Shown: positions 1-12,900 of the stretch, piece after piece
Position numbering within the stretch: position 1 is the first letter of the stretch
Layout of the letters: every line of letters begins with the position of its first letter
DNA from: Temnothorax longispinosus
Lineage: Eukaryota; Arthropoda; Insecta; Hymenoptera; Formicidae
Direction: 5' to 3'
Assembly: GCF_030848805.1 (NCBI RefSeq)
Contig: NC_092367.1
Location: 930,001 to 994,000, forward strand
DNA length: 64,000 bases
Notes under the pieces: model-generated
The model's database searches: none
Seen by the model: the letters and a program-made list of their open reading frames with translations, nothing else
What the model was told of the DNA's origin: nothing
Translations under genes and position numbers: made by a program

Positions 1-1720
1 TAGCCGACTATCGTTTAATACCGAACGCAAGTCGAGTAAATGTTTGGAAAGATACAAGCTTTAATCTTCCGACGACGTTGCATTTCTGTTTCATAAATCC
101 GCAACGCCAAAATTTCGGGTTTTATCCGCACGCAGCGCTCCACGTGTGACTTCCGCGACATCCCCACGATTTTCTTCACCGTCTTCTCTCCGTAGAACGA
201 GTGCCCTCGAGATAAGGAAAATATTAACGAAAAAAACATCTCGAGAAAAAACAATCCTGTAGAATATAGCCCGCGCATAGGGCGAGTGGGAAAAAAACCC
301 GTAGGAGGAAAACTGAGAAAACAGAAACGGGTTAAAGGCGGGGCGACGACGGATGGTCGCCCCGGGGTGTTCTCGGTAAATCCTTACGCTCCTGGATGCC
401 GCCCTTCCGCCCGATCAATATTGCGTTGGTGGGGCCGAGGTAGGATGGTCGGCCGCGAGGGGCGCTAGGGGGTTGTTGAGCCGCGGAGGGTTAAAACTGG
501 GCGAGGGGGTAACGAGGGGGTGCGTCGTCGCGGTAGAACCGGCGGGATCGGCGGGTGCAGGGGGCGGACGAGGAGGCATGTGAGTATCAGGGGGTATCTG
601 ACGGCACGAGGGTAGGAGGGCGCGGCGGCGGTGGGGGTTGTTTAGGTGGGGACGACGGTGGAGAAGCTAACGCTGTCATGGCGCCGCGCAGCATCGCCAG
701 GCAAGCGGTACCTCGGTGTACACCCTCGCGGCGCGTTACGTGTTCTTCAGGGCTCCGCGATCGGCGGCGACGTGCGACCTGGTGAAATTCGCGGGCGACT
801 GTGCGTCGTCGCGCACCCGCGCGACAAGCCGTTCGACTCCGGGCGTCCGCGCGCCCTCGCAAGCGCGCTCCTCCACTCGTCGTCGCGTTCTCTTCGCGAC
901 TCCCGCCGCGGTACCCCGACACTGACGGCCACCGACCGCCGACCGCCGTTGCGAAGACGCGGCTCCGAGAAAACGTGGAAAAGCGGCTCTTGACTCGCGA
1001 TCACTCGCGATACAAGAGAGTCCGCGAGCGGTGGTGAATCGCGTTGCGTCGGCGGCGGCGACGACGACGCATTTTCCGCTTGTCACGCGTCGTCGGAGTG
1101 CACGCGATCCGACCAGCAGTGACGCGAGTGACGGCAACGATCCACGGCGATCGTCGTCGCACGGGGATCCATCGCGGCGGCGGTGGAGAGCGACACGCGC
1201 TCGACTGGCTCGCCCGCGCCGCCATCGATCGCGAAGGTCGAGGCTGAAGGTCGCGGATCGTCATCTCCGCGGGTTATCTACGCGCGTCCGCCGAAACTCA
1301 GTGATCCGACCTGACTTTATCCCGGCGACGTCGGTGCGCGCGCGCTCGCCCACGGAACCGTGGTTCCCGCACGAGCTCCCGGGTTGTTAGTGCCGCTGGT
1401 GTGTACCCTATACGGTGAATCGATGACGGACGAGAGAAGATCGTGGTGACAATCGAGACCCCGATACGCGATGTCGCGGTACGACCGGACACGTGACTGA
1501 GGCGGAGCAGCGGCGCGGGATCCGGCGAGGGAGCCTTCGCGAAGTTCTGATCGGGGCACCAACATCGGTGCGAAGATAGGCGGGGGTGGCCGCCGCGGGT
1601 GGATCGAGCTGGCAGCGGCTGGGTTTCGCCGCGACGTGCTACTAGGAATAACAATGTCCTAGCGAAGGCAGGATCTCGTCTCTAGGCCGATCCCCCTCAT
1701 CCTGATCCACTTCTCTTCCA
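1..1720. promoter_or_regulatory. GC- and CpG-rich block, possible promoter or first exon of turtle
   Basis: From about 300 to 1680 the sequence is much richer in G+C and CpG than most of the window, with many CGTCG and GCGGCG-like runs. Both strands carry overlapping open frames here, but their translations are dominated by Arg, Ala, Ser and Pro in every frame, which is what GC-rich DNA without stops gives. No frame resembles a known domain. In insects such blocks often mark promoters or untranslated first exons, and the next supported gene downstream on this strand is turtle. The link to turtle is inference only: I see no unambiguous TATA box, initiator or donor site that would define a first exon. 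Confidence 0.3.
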
Positions 1721-2030
1721 GAAACCTTCACACATACATACACATATCCCGTCGGTCCTGATCACCAACGCGCGCCGCGTGTATATATGTATATATATAT
1801 ACATATACACCCGACCTATCATCATCGCGTCCTACACCCGCGCTCGTGCTGCTACAGATTCGACTGCACACACATATAATCGGCCCCAAGCGCGCGCGCA
1901 CACATACGTATACGTACATAGACACGGTACACGGTGGACGGATATATAGAGACGTACATCCGTGTACGCGCGAGAGGAACGTAAAAGAAAGAGAGACTTA
2001 CACCCACGCACAGACACACCGCTGTTTCGA
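1721..2030. repeat. TA/CA microsatellite stretch
   Basis: Alternating purine-pyrimidine DNA made of short ACAT, TATG, TATA and CACA tracts, densest at about 1779-1810 and 1868-1925. It separates two GC-rich blocks. No gene is visible. Confidence 0.7.
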
Positions 2031-4573
2031 CGCCCCTCTCCCGCCGTGTCATCCTTTCCGTTTTTCGTTCTTTATCGTCGATAGTCCGACGTATCGTCGC
2101 GTCGCGACCTTTACACGCAGGAAAACGTGGAAACCCGCGCGCGCGGGCGGACACCGGACACGGACACGTTATCTCGGAGACGGGCGCGCGAGCCTCCCGA
2201 ATCCAGCCAAGTCCAAAGTCCTTAATCCCGTGGGGTGATCCTGGCCCCGCCCGTACGCGAAGGAACCACACCCCGGCGAGCGAGAGAGCGAGAGACCGCG
2301 AAGAGACCGGGAGGAGGAATTCAGGGTCCGGATTTAACAGGCTCCCGGTAAGCTCCCGGCATCAGCAGTCGATTCCTTTTTCTTTTTTCTTCTCCGCGCG
2401 CATCTCCCTCTTTGCCCTTTCCACCCCGCGCCGCGAGACTCCCCATGGCGATGCGACTCCAGGAGTAACCTTGCTCCCGACACGACGACGCGACGGAGGG
2501 AAGGATGGCCAAGGGGCGAGACGGGGCGAGCACCGGTTTTCTCGACCTCGGCTCGCCTTTTCTCTCCCTCTGCCCTCCCTTTGCCTCGCGCCGCCGTCTC
2601 GACTGTCCGGCCTGATAGTGCACATGGCCTCGTTCCATGCTGGATGCAGGTTGCAACCAGCGCGGTGGGGTCGGGCAGGTTAGGTTCGTCTGCGACACGA
2701 CGGACGCGGGTTGGCGAGAAGGGTTGGCGAGGGTGAGGATAGGTCGTGATACATGCGCTCGGCCGATGAGGCCCGTGCGACCCAGCGGCTTGCGGGTAAT
2801 TAGTACTAATTACGCGCGCGTAGAAGTCACCTGACTGCATACATGGCGGATCCTCACGAATGATCTCTACGAGGCCCCGAGATTCGTGTTCCCTTTGATC
2901 AGCGGAATGCACGTGCAGTAGCCCGCGAGTCGGTAAGATAATTATCCACGATCGAAGCGACGAGAGAAGCTGAGAGAGTCGGGGATACAAGACATTGATA
3001 TCTAGGTGAAACGTGATTGTTGTTTAACGCATCTTTATTTGACGAACGTACTTTTTTAAAATACATTTTTACGTGACTTGCGTATATACGAACGAGGAAG
3101 AAATATAATACAACGTTGCAATTGTTAAGCGATATTAATTACGTCAATGGTACCGAAATCGATTTCTGCTTCACGCGGGCACGAACTGACGCGGGTTTCG
3201 TGCATCACGAGATTGCGATGTCTGGCCTCGAATTTAGCGGCAATACGAATTCCAAACATGCGCGCGATACGCATACACGCAACTGCTGCAGCTGGCAGTT
3301 GATGGAAGCAATTTTGGATTGATTTGTGCCTCGGCGTTGTTGCGATCCAGTCATAATTTCTGACAGCGTTGCGACCGCAGCGAGAACCGTCCGCGACAAA
3401 CGAACGTTTCGAATTGCCGGAGTGTCTTGTAAATATCGACTGCGAATATGTAAGCCAGGGAAAATGGGTTTTTACGAGACGAGAATTACGAACGCGATAA
3501 CCCATTGGGGCGGAGATGTAAATCGCGCTCGCGTTATTGCACTTGGTAAATAAACATTTCTTCTAATTGTCCGCATTTCGCAAAAATTTCGCACACGTAT
3601 ATGGGAATATCGGAGGCGAAAGAGAAATAAAGTAGAATAGATAAAAAATTATTTTTTTATAACGAGATTAAAGGATAACGAAGTAGGTGACACGTTGACG
3701 CAATGTCGCTTGGTACATTCAGCGGCGCGAATAACATTTAAATAACATATACGCTGGAGAAAAATATATATTACATGACTGCTCTTGTACGTGTAAAATA
3801 TAATGCAGACAGACGCGTTTACGTGTAAAATATAATGCAAAATGCTCTTCATTGAAATGAATTACGAGCGTAGTAACAAATATTGACGGATAGTCACGCC
3901 CCGACTGGAAGAGAACAAATTATTCCCCCACAGTCATCGACTTTATAATCATTTTCGTGCTTGGCCAGTCAATTTCTGTTCTTAAAAATAAAAAAAAAAA
4001 GAAGCAGTAATTAAAATTTTCTAGCGCGCCATTGTTGCCATTGGTGGTCGGAGCCAGTTTGCCCAAGATCCTGGTTCTTTTCGATAGACCTCTCGAGAGC
4101 CTTCGCCCTTCGCGACTGTTGAATCTCTCGCAGATTAAAAATCCCGTAGCGCGATCTATATATATATCGATCAAGATCGACGATGTGCCGCCACAGACTG
4201 TCCCGACGGCGATTTTATTGCCTCTTTGATGTTACTAACCTAGGAAATGTACGAAGGGCAGGTTCACGGTTCAGTAACCCCACAGAGCCAATCACGCGCG
4301 GAATAGATTCGCCGACCTGGAATACAATTTACAAACTCTGAAAGCATGAACTTGCTATAATTTATGTATCGTGCGCCGATTTTTCCTACCGCTCGTTTAT
4401 TTACGAATATATTAAAATCCATCTCGAGGATTACCGAAGCATACAAAGTTACGATTCAATCGTGACGTTTATATCTGCACCTTGTATACTCCCTATTGCA
4501 GTATTCAGGTCGAAGATAACTTCTTTGATGTGCGAGAGAATTTACAGTAAATCTTAATGACAACATAGTAAAC
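2031..4573. other. Non-coding stretch with no supported gene
   Basis: The first part, to about 2990, is GC-rich like the block at the left edge. Its longest open frame, on the minus strand at 2334-2990, is rich in Arg, Gly and Ser with no recognisable domain. From 2990 the sequence becomes AT-rich. A short direct repeat of 19 bases is present at 3789-3807 and 3821-3839. Nothing else stands out. Confidence 0.5.
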
Positions 4574-5378
4574 AGTACAGTTGTTGGTCACTCTACAATG
4601 ATTGGCCACATCTTAAAAAATTAAAGATATAAAGAAATACTATTAAAATATTTTTAATTATAAATACAAACATATTTTTTTACAATTATTATTTTTTTAT
4701 AATTAAAAACATTTTAATAGTATTTCTTTATAATCTTTAATTTTACTTCCTCATAGAGGAAGCTTTGTTTTCGTAAAAAAAAATTTTTTTGTTTTTCTGA
4801 ATGTGTTCAGAATGTTCTAAAACGTCGAAAAATTGCAATTTTTAAAAATGTCTGCATGTATGTATGTGTGTATGTGTGTATGTGTGTGTGTGTATGTGCC
4901 AAATTTACCGAAATTTCTATAACTCCAGAACTAATCAACCAAATCTTAACGAATTATATATGAAATAGGGGTAGAAAAAACTGAAGAATATAATAGAATG
5001 AATAAAAATTTCTAATAATCAAGGGGTTCTTTTTTAATAAAATTTTGAATTTTTGCAGAAATGTTTGTTTATGCTTTAACTTTCGCAAATTTGGAGATAC
5101 CGATCTATTTCTAATTTTATTATATTTTTCAGTCTTTTCTACCCCTATTTCATATATAATTTTTTAAGATTTAGTTGATTAGACCCAGCTTTATACGCGA
5201 TCAAAGGTCCATAATTTTGATCGCATATAAAGCTAAGTCTAATTAACCAATTTAAAAGAATTATATATGAAATAGGGGTAGAAAAGACTGAAAAATATAA
5301 TAAAATTAGAAATAAATCAATATCTCCAAATTTTTTTAAGATGTGGCCAATCATTGTAGAGTGACCAACAACTGTACT
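4574..5378. mobile_element. 805 bp inverted-repeat element (non-autonomous DNA transposon)
   Basis: The outer ends are near-perfect inverted repeats of about 47 bases (4574-4620 and 5332-5378), beginning AGTACAGTTGTTGGTCACTC. Inside is an AT-rich palindrome at about 4617-4746, and a long hairpin with arms 5087-5205 and 5216-5334 around a loop of about 10 bases. A partial further copy of the hairpin sequence lies at about 4945-4990. There is no transposase frame, so the element is non-autonomous (MITE or foldback type). A clear target-site duplication was not found, so I do not assign a superfamily. Confidence 0.82.
5087..5334. repeat. Long hairpin inside the 805 bp element
   Basis: Two arms of about 119 bases, 5087-5205 and 5216-5334, are inverted copies with few mismatches and a very short loop. 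The arms share the block TATATATGAAATAGGGGTAG with its complement. Such a structure can extrude as a cruciform or be transcribed into a double-stranded RNA. Confidence 0.8.
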
Positions 5379-7683
5379 ATTTATCTGTATAGTCTGAAAT
5401 CATTTTCGTTTTATTAAAGGATATAAAACAATCCGATGTGAGGATTCTTATATATTATACGCGATGAATGCAATACGTCGACAATTCGAGCTTTTATGAT
5501 GGGAGACGAGATACGCGTACTCGCCACGCTGGTCAAGTTAATTTTCTTCCGATGTAAGCAGGTAAAAGCCGCGCCGCGATGCGGAGCGGAGGAATCCCCC
5601 CGTGGCTCGTTCTCGTCAGAAATGAGTCGGTGTTGCGGAGAAACGACCAGTTAGACGAACATTAGTCTTCGCTCGACAGCGGCCCCAACCGATCGGTTGG
5701 CCAGCAAAACCTATGTATAGAATTGGGTTAAGGGGCTGGCGGAACGAAGGAGAGCACAGCCGTGCACAGAGCCGCGGCGGGTGGAAGTTCGGCGATTTCT
5801 TGTAATTGAATCTACCGCGACCCATCGGCCAGTTATTGTTTCTGCCCATATTCCGTTCGTTGGCTCTTCTACGCCAACCGGTCGGGCGTAATAATTTTTA
5901 CAGGACACGTAATCAGAAGTATCGGGAATCTCGTGAGATACTTTCGCGGGGTGCTTTTGAGACGGACGGAAAAATCACTACGATTACGCGGGTCCTTTGT
6001 TCTACGACGGAGTTTATCTAATTAGCGACTGGACTTTTGAAAAGGCGCTTTGCGCGGAGCTTTGTAAAAATGTATATAGAGCGCATGGACGCGGAAAGTG
6101 TATCGCGGTGTTTGAAAATCGCTTATTCAATAAAATTCTGAAACAGGGTACATGTACGTCATGTACGTACGTGTGCGTGCGCACACGCGAGCGGTGTCTT
6201 ATCGGGACTGCAGTTTCGATCGGGCATTAATATTCATCCGCACGAACAAGAATACAACTATTTTTCGCGCGCGCGTTCGAGGACTTTTCTTTTTTTTTTA
6301 TTCTCCCGTCAATTGTATCGTAACTAAACGTTTACAGAGTCGCGTGGGTGGGCGCGAAGAGGAAAAAAATGCATTGTTGCTCGCAGCAGCCGCGAATAGC
6401 CCTCCGTTTTATCGCAATCCTCCTTCTCCTCCCCTCCCTTCCTGTTTCTCTCCGCCGAATTCTCGTTTAATCTCACTTGACCCGCTGGAACTGTCGAAAT
6501 TCTCGACGCTAACGGACACTAACACTGTTGCCCCACTAGGAGGCGGTGCTCTGCAATCAGTTTTGGATCGTTTCACACGAGTTATACTCGCGACGATACT
6601 GCGGAGCGATATTGGTTTCTCTCGTTTCGTTTCCGAGATTGACGTTTTGAGGAGTTGCAAAATTTATCAATTCTTCACGTAGCACGCGAAATAACCGTTC
6701 ATTTGTTATTATTCGAATACGGCGTGTTCGATTATTTTCGATAAAATCGAGCTGCACCCACAAGATTGCAGATGCAACTGCAACTGTTCATCGAGTTTGA
6801 TCTTAAAGGCGGCATATCGCCGATTCATATTCGGAGCACATCGTAATGGCGGCACGATTGTCGTTTCGCTTTGCTTTCGAGGCGTTTAGCTATACACAGT
6901 ATACCCCCGATATCGACGCGGGAAGCGCCTAGAAAGGGCGCTTGCACATGCCACGGCCGATACCTTTCGAACACGAAGCATCGCGTGCCGGAACACGTCC
7001 GCGTTTCGTTCAAACGCGCCGATCTCGGCGGAGCAATTAAGCTGCTTTATTGTCGAACGAATGGGAAAAAAAAGCGCGGAAAAAAAGCGCGAGATAGCGA
7101 GAGCGCGGCGCGGATTAAAGCGCTTTTTCACGTGCCGCTGGTTGACAAGCGCGGGATCTCTGTATTAACGAGAGGAAGGCCCCGGCAACGTGTCGCGCTT
7201 CCGCCATTAACGACCATCGCTTTGGACATCGAGCGCGATATTTAATCGCGCCTCCGACGTCAGCGTCATTTTTATCGGCCCGAGCTTTTGTTTTTTTTTT
7301 TCCCGTCCCTCTCCCTACGCCCTCTCTTTTCACGGGATAAAGTGCGAATTTAGCGGCACCGGTCGGTTGATCGGGGCGAGGGGGGGGGGGTGGATTGTTG
7401 CATCCCCGCGGTGCATCATCGCCGGTGTATTTGTGTATTGTCGGCGTCAAAGCCGGGATGGCAGTGCGACGCGTATATGACAACGAAGTATTATGTCAGA
7501 CCGACGTGAGAGAGATGACACACTCAGCACCGCCCCGAACGAGCAAATTTCTCTGACCATTTCCTTTTTCGTCTTTTTTTTTTTTACGAGAACTCCTTTG
7601 CCAGTTCAGAGCGAATAAGCTCACAGAGGGAGGTTGATCGACACCGGTTGCCGAAATTGCGGTGGCGCGTCTGTCCGTCCGTC

Positions 7684-7738
7684 CGTTCGTTCGTTCGTTC
7701 GTTCATTCGTTCGTTCGTTCGTTCGTTCGTTCGTTCGA
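7684..7738. repeat. (TTCG)n microsatellite
   Basis: About thirteen near-perfect copies of the tetranucleotide GTTC, with one ATTC interruption. In translation it reads as runs of Val-Arg-Ser-Phe on one strand and Asn-Glu-Arg-Thr on the other, so the apparent frames here are artefacts. Confidence 0.95.
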
Positions 7739-9883
7739 CCAGGCTCAGGCTCGTTAAACTGCGAAACTGGCAAAATTTCTGCAACGCGGCTCGCGCGAAA
7801 CGAACGCGGAATAACGAATGCAGTTTGCCTTCACCCGCACAGTTGCATCGGCTGAGTTATCGCGTGCTGTTTAAATGTTAAAAATTATGCATCAGAGCGA
7901 TGTCTGGGTTCGGGCGCGATAGGAATTCGTAACAGCCAGAGCAACGAGCATTAAAATTTAATACATTTCTAAATTATTTTACATTTGGTCAACAACGTAT
8001 CGTCATCAACGTTAATATTACTGATGTAAATTATTCTCGGCGATGAGTGTAAAGACGCGCGAAGCCGCGATTCGCTACGTCGCTAGCATCGCGCGATCTG
8101 CGAAGGGGCTGAATGATATCGCGTATCAGCTACGAATTAATTCCGGCGACCGGAGGGACCCGTAAAATAGAAATTTACGATGGCGCGCGAGGCGAGGTGC
8201 CATTTTTCAGTGTCAGCCTCGCGGCAGGTACGTTTAATTTAATCGGCCGTGTGCGAACTCTGTTGGCCGCCACTTGTGCGCGCGCCACGGCCCGAAATGT
8301 CAGAGTCCACCGCACACGCTCGAAGGCATAATCTGTCCTTCGAGTGCCAAGGGGCGCGAGTAAGAAGCCGATCGAAGGCACTCGCGCGAGATCCCCGCGC
8401 GCCGATTGCGCCGACACGCGATAGCTTTTCGCGACGGGTTTCGCGTAGGTCGAGGGTTGAAGGTCTCTCGCCGCCTTGGCATGGTCCGCAACGTTGCAAC
8501 TTTGACCTCCATATCTGAGCGGACGAATCCGCCGCCCCGCTCTCGTTACGAGCGAATCTCGTGCACGCGCACGTCCGTTGTATGTGCATCGTGCTAAGGC
8601 GCGTGATATAGCTGTACATGGTGTCCTAAAATCGTCAGATTCTACGATGATCCGGTCGTGACATCGATTGTCGCGGTTATCAAAAGAAGAAGCGGCATTT
8701 GATCCGAATTGGTTCAATTTTTAGTTTTCAACACGCAACTGGGAATCCATCTCGTGTCTATAGGAATTCCACAGGGAATTCTGATACACCTTGTATAAAA
8801 GGCTTGATCGGCATACCCTTCGCTTCTCATTTCCTTGAGCTTCCGTGCCATGCCGCGACGTCATTAAGACTACATTTTCACGACTAATCCTCGCGATTGG
8901 TCGCCGTGGCCTCACTCACTCACTCACGTGCTAACATCGCGAACGATCTGGCCACGCTGGGACTTTTCTAATCGTTCGTGGAACGAAAACCGATTTCCAA
9001 TTAGGTGCCGCAATTAAGCTCACAGCTAAATCCCTCATGCGGGAACGGTAACTTCCGTCTCGGCATGCAAGCCACGATTAAAGTCGCGATTCACTGCCAG
9101 CTTCTGATGTGTGTCGGGTTATCGATATTTTCGTTATCAAAACCTTTTTATCAGTAGCGGGCTAGCTCGGAGGAATGTCAGCTTTATAACCGCCGCCGCT
9201 TTGTACAGCAAAGAGAAATATCGACGTACTGCTGGACGTACGTGAACTGAGGGTTTATTTAGTTTCGAGATTGACGATTCACCGTCAGTGTAAGATTTTG
9301 CACTTGTCACTCAAACCGCGAAACATTTGATCGTATTATCTCGATAAAAAGGATGCGTGCGGCAATGATATCGCGTGAATCATGATCGATATAAAATGTA
9401 TATACCAGTACATTTTTTATTGTCAAATGTGAAACATAATTAATTTTCAACTATGTTGATCTAATTCTTTGATTTTTATGTACGATTTTAATTGTGTAAT
9501 TAGTGATTTATATATATGATATAAACGCTCGTATTCGTAAAGAATTGTCAATAATATGAAATGATGAAAATTCCAGCTAGATTACGCAAAACCAATTAGC
9601 CAATTCGGTCACGCCAAATTTATGCTTATAACGCGTGATTTGCTAGTACGGGATGTAATCGACATGCCTGCAAAACCGCGGACAATGTTGCAAAATACGA
9701 TTTTTGATTCACATCTGTATGGCATACATATTTTTCCTGTTCTCCCTCCCGAAAAAGGAAGAAAAATCGTTCGCGGGAGGCAATCGAGTATTGCTTTAAT
9801 AGCCGCGGCGCATCAACCACAGATTTATCCAGACTAATGCAGTGCGACACTTTATGGAAAATCGATTTCTATAAAACCCTCAA

Positions 9884-9918
<35 letters not shown>

Positions 9919-9920
9919 AA
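9884..9920. repeat. (AT)n microsatellite
   Basis: Alternating TA tract of about 35 bases with a single G interruption. Confidence 0.9.
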
Positions 9921-12900
9921 ATACATATAATGGCTATATAGACGTTGCGTGTAGCGCAGCGCGCCGTGCTGGCGTCTATTGCATTTACACTTTACAACCG
10001 TGAACACCGTGATTGAAACCACCGCTCTACATAACCAAGCCGCTCTGCCAGGTGTAATTAAAGCGGCTCCCTTGTAACCGTCCACGACGACAGCCGATCT
10101 CCTGTAACCGACACTCAGGAGGACGCACGATAACACGGGGTAAATTAAAAACCAGTCCCCAGTCGCTAGTGTCCTCTTAACCTACTCTTCTTGGATTATT
10201 TTTTTATATATCTATATATGTGTATATATAAAATATATAAAATATGTATAAAATCAAACGCAAGTTTTATTTTGAGAGGCTTTATCTCGCCGATTGTGTC
10301 TGTTAGTCGCTTTTGAGTTGCAATCGATTTATTTTTATACGCTGCAACTAGCATCGCAACGACGCAGAATATACCGCGGTGATGCGCACCATCCCGGCGA
10401 CGACAGCGGGTATTCATCACCATCGGCGTTCCCAACGGTGCTCAATTTTTCCTTTGTTCACCTTTATGAACCTACACTTTTTATACCGTGACGAATAGCA
10501 GTCATCGATTCCGCCTTTTTCCCCTTTATCCACGTGTCACCCACCCCGTCCATACGTAAGCTCGTAATCCGATTACATCGCTTTGCGCTATCCGCCTCTC
10601 TTTTAAACGCTCGCGCGCGCTATAATGCGAGCGTTAAAAATTCTGCAAAAATTGTTCGTGGATGTTTTAAACGCACGCGCGCGCGTGCGCGCGCTATAAT
10701 AAGGCAATCACGGGCGCGGGATGTGTTACGCGGATGTTACGCGGACAATTTTAGTATCGAGTATCGATCCAGATGGCTGCGCGCGAAAGAGGAAAAACCG
10801 ATTTAAGATAAAAATATCCGCTGAGGTCTCCGACGTCTCGTCTTCATGACGCTGTATCAATATCCGAGATCCACTCAAGTCGGGGTCACCGTCTAGCGCG
10901 ATTTAGCAGCTAACAGCGGCCGTGTTGTAAAAGTCAAATAAAGTGGAAGTAAGCCGCGACTGAAAACCCGAAAAACGATGCTTAAAGCTTCTAACGCAAG
11001 TGCAACGTAATCTCTGTTTTCCAAACCCGCGCAGTGCTGATATCTTTCGAGCTGTATAGCTTCGTATCAGGTTATAAAATATAAAGCGTGAGACAATAAT
11101 CGTGTTTTGATACGGATTTATTAAAAGCATCATAAATATAACATATGTATAATGGTTGTAAAAACATGTATGTTATTATAAATGCTATTAAAATGATATC
11201 CAGTGACAGAGAGAGAGACGATCCGACGATACCAAAAGTACATGTTTTATCACTCAGGCTCGTTGTGACATCTGTTCCCTTGTTCATTTGTCACGATTGT
11301 TCGTTTGTTATGATTTACCCGTATTTTTTATTTAAATATTTAAAATAAATACGATTGTTTATCTCGTCGGCGATTGTAGTTGGTATACCGGATTTATTTC
11401 ACATTGGGGTATCTATATTCAATATTATATTTATTTTTTATCTCTTCTCGCGATTTTCCTACAATATTATCCGTAATTGAATATCACTTCATATATTTCG
11501 ATATTCAGATATTCGAATGTGAAACTGGAAAAGAAATGTCAACGCCAAAATCTTCTCTTACGTTTTATTTCATATAAATCGCAACACGTTTTTATAAGTG
11601 GCGCCGGCACGTGCACTTTAGGACGCCTCTGTCTCCAGCACAAAGATCCTTCTTCTCCGACGATATCAGAAGTTCTCGAATCCAGGAGCTACTTACTCTT
11701 TTCATGTTCGAGCTTTCCGAAACGCGCGCGCGCGCGATATATCGCGACCCGAGATCTCCAACAAAGTGGCGCGACGACAAGTCAAAATTGCATCTCGCGA
11801 GTTAGTTGGCTCGTCTTTCGTTTCGAGCACGGTATCAATCTCGCATTTCCCCGCCTACGCGCGAATGCCCGGTTCCTGGAGTGCACTCCGGACGAACTCG
11901 ACTAGTCTCGACGTGGGCGGAGGGCCGCGCGTTTGTCGTCGAAAGCCGCCGGGTCCCGAATATAATATTTCAGAGCGCGCCCACTCGGCGCATCGGAATC
12001 TAAAAGTGCCTCGAGCCCGCATTCTTTCCTACGCCGCACGAGGGAGACGAGAGAGAAATTCTCCCTCGACGGCATATTATTCGAAAGTTACGGCGAGGTG
12101 GCCCGTACACTTCGCCGTCGCCCGAATCGCCCGGTGATCCCGGGACGGCACCGCTCTAATTCGGCCTTAATGACCCTTTAAGCGAAATTTAAACGCGCTC
12201 GCGTACCCGGCGTAATTCAGGCACACCCCCCGCCGTTCGACTGCCGCTTCCCATTGCATGCACATGAAAACTGAAGCATCTCCAAGTACGTCCGAAGTCG
12301 TTCCCTCCATGTATTTCCGAGCTAATACATAATCATAAAACGTTTAATTTCATCATTGGCGACATTCGGAATAATATATTTGATGACGATATACGCGCAT
12401 TTGACTTTGCATCGAGAAATATATGCGCGTCATAGCAAATTCTCTTGAAAAATATTAAATTTCCGTCCTCGCGTATATGCATACGCGTATGCATTCCAGC
12501 TGAATTGCTTGCGCGCGTCACCTGTATGATGTAGAAAAATGTAGGCACAAGACATTCTCATTAAAACGACGACGCTACACTAGGACCATCAGAGAACACT
12601 CTCCTGTTTGTTCCTCATTTCCCCGTCTTTTCCACTTTCCTCCATGCGGCTCCCGTGCGGCTCTCTCGCCGTCAGTCCTCGTTTCCGCTGCACTCACATT
12701 GGCCTACTTATTCCATCTCGCGCGGTATTATGCAAGCCAGGTCGTTCGAGACTTAGTACACGGTTAAGTAAGTTTGCGTCACCTGCTTTAGGCAGGCTCG
12801 TAGACGCAGTACGGCTATCCACGTTTTATGGATTTCCATCGTTTGCAAACGCGAGCGTATATATCGTTTTCTGTAAGTAGCGATAAGCCCTCTCCCTCCC

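Noticed and set aside
587..1390. Overlapping frames on both strands in the left CpG-rich block
   Set aside because: Simultaneously open in several phases with Arg-rich translations; expected from composition.
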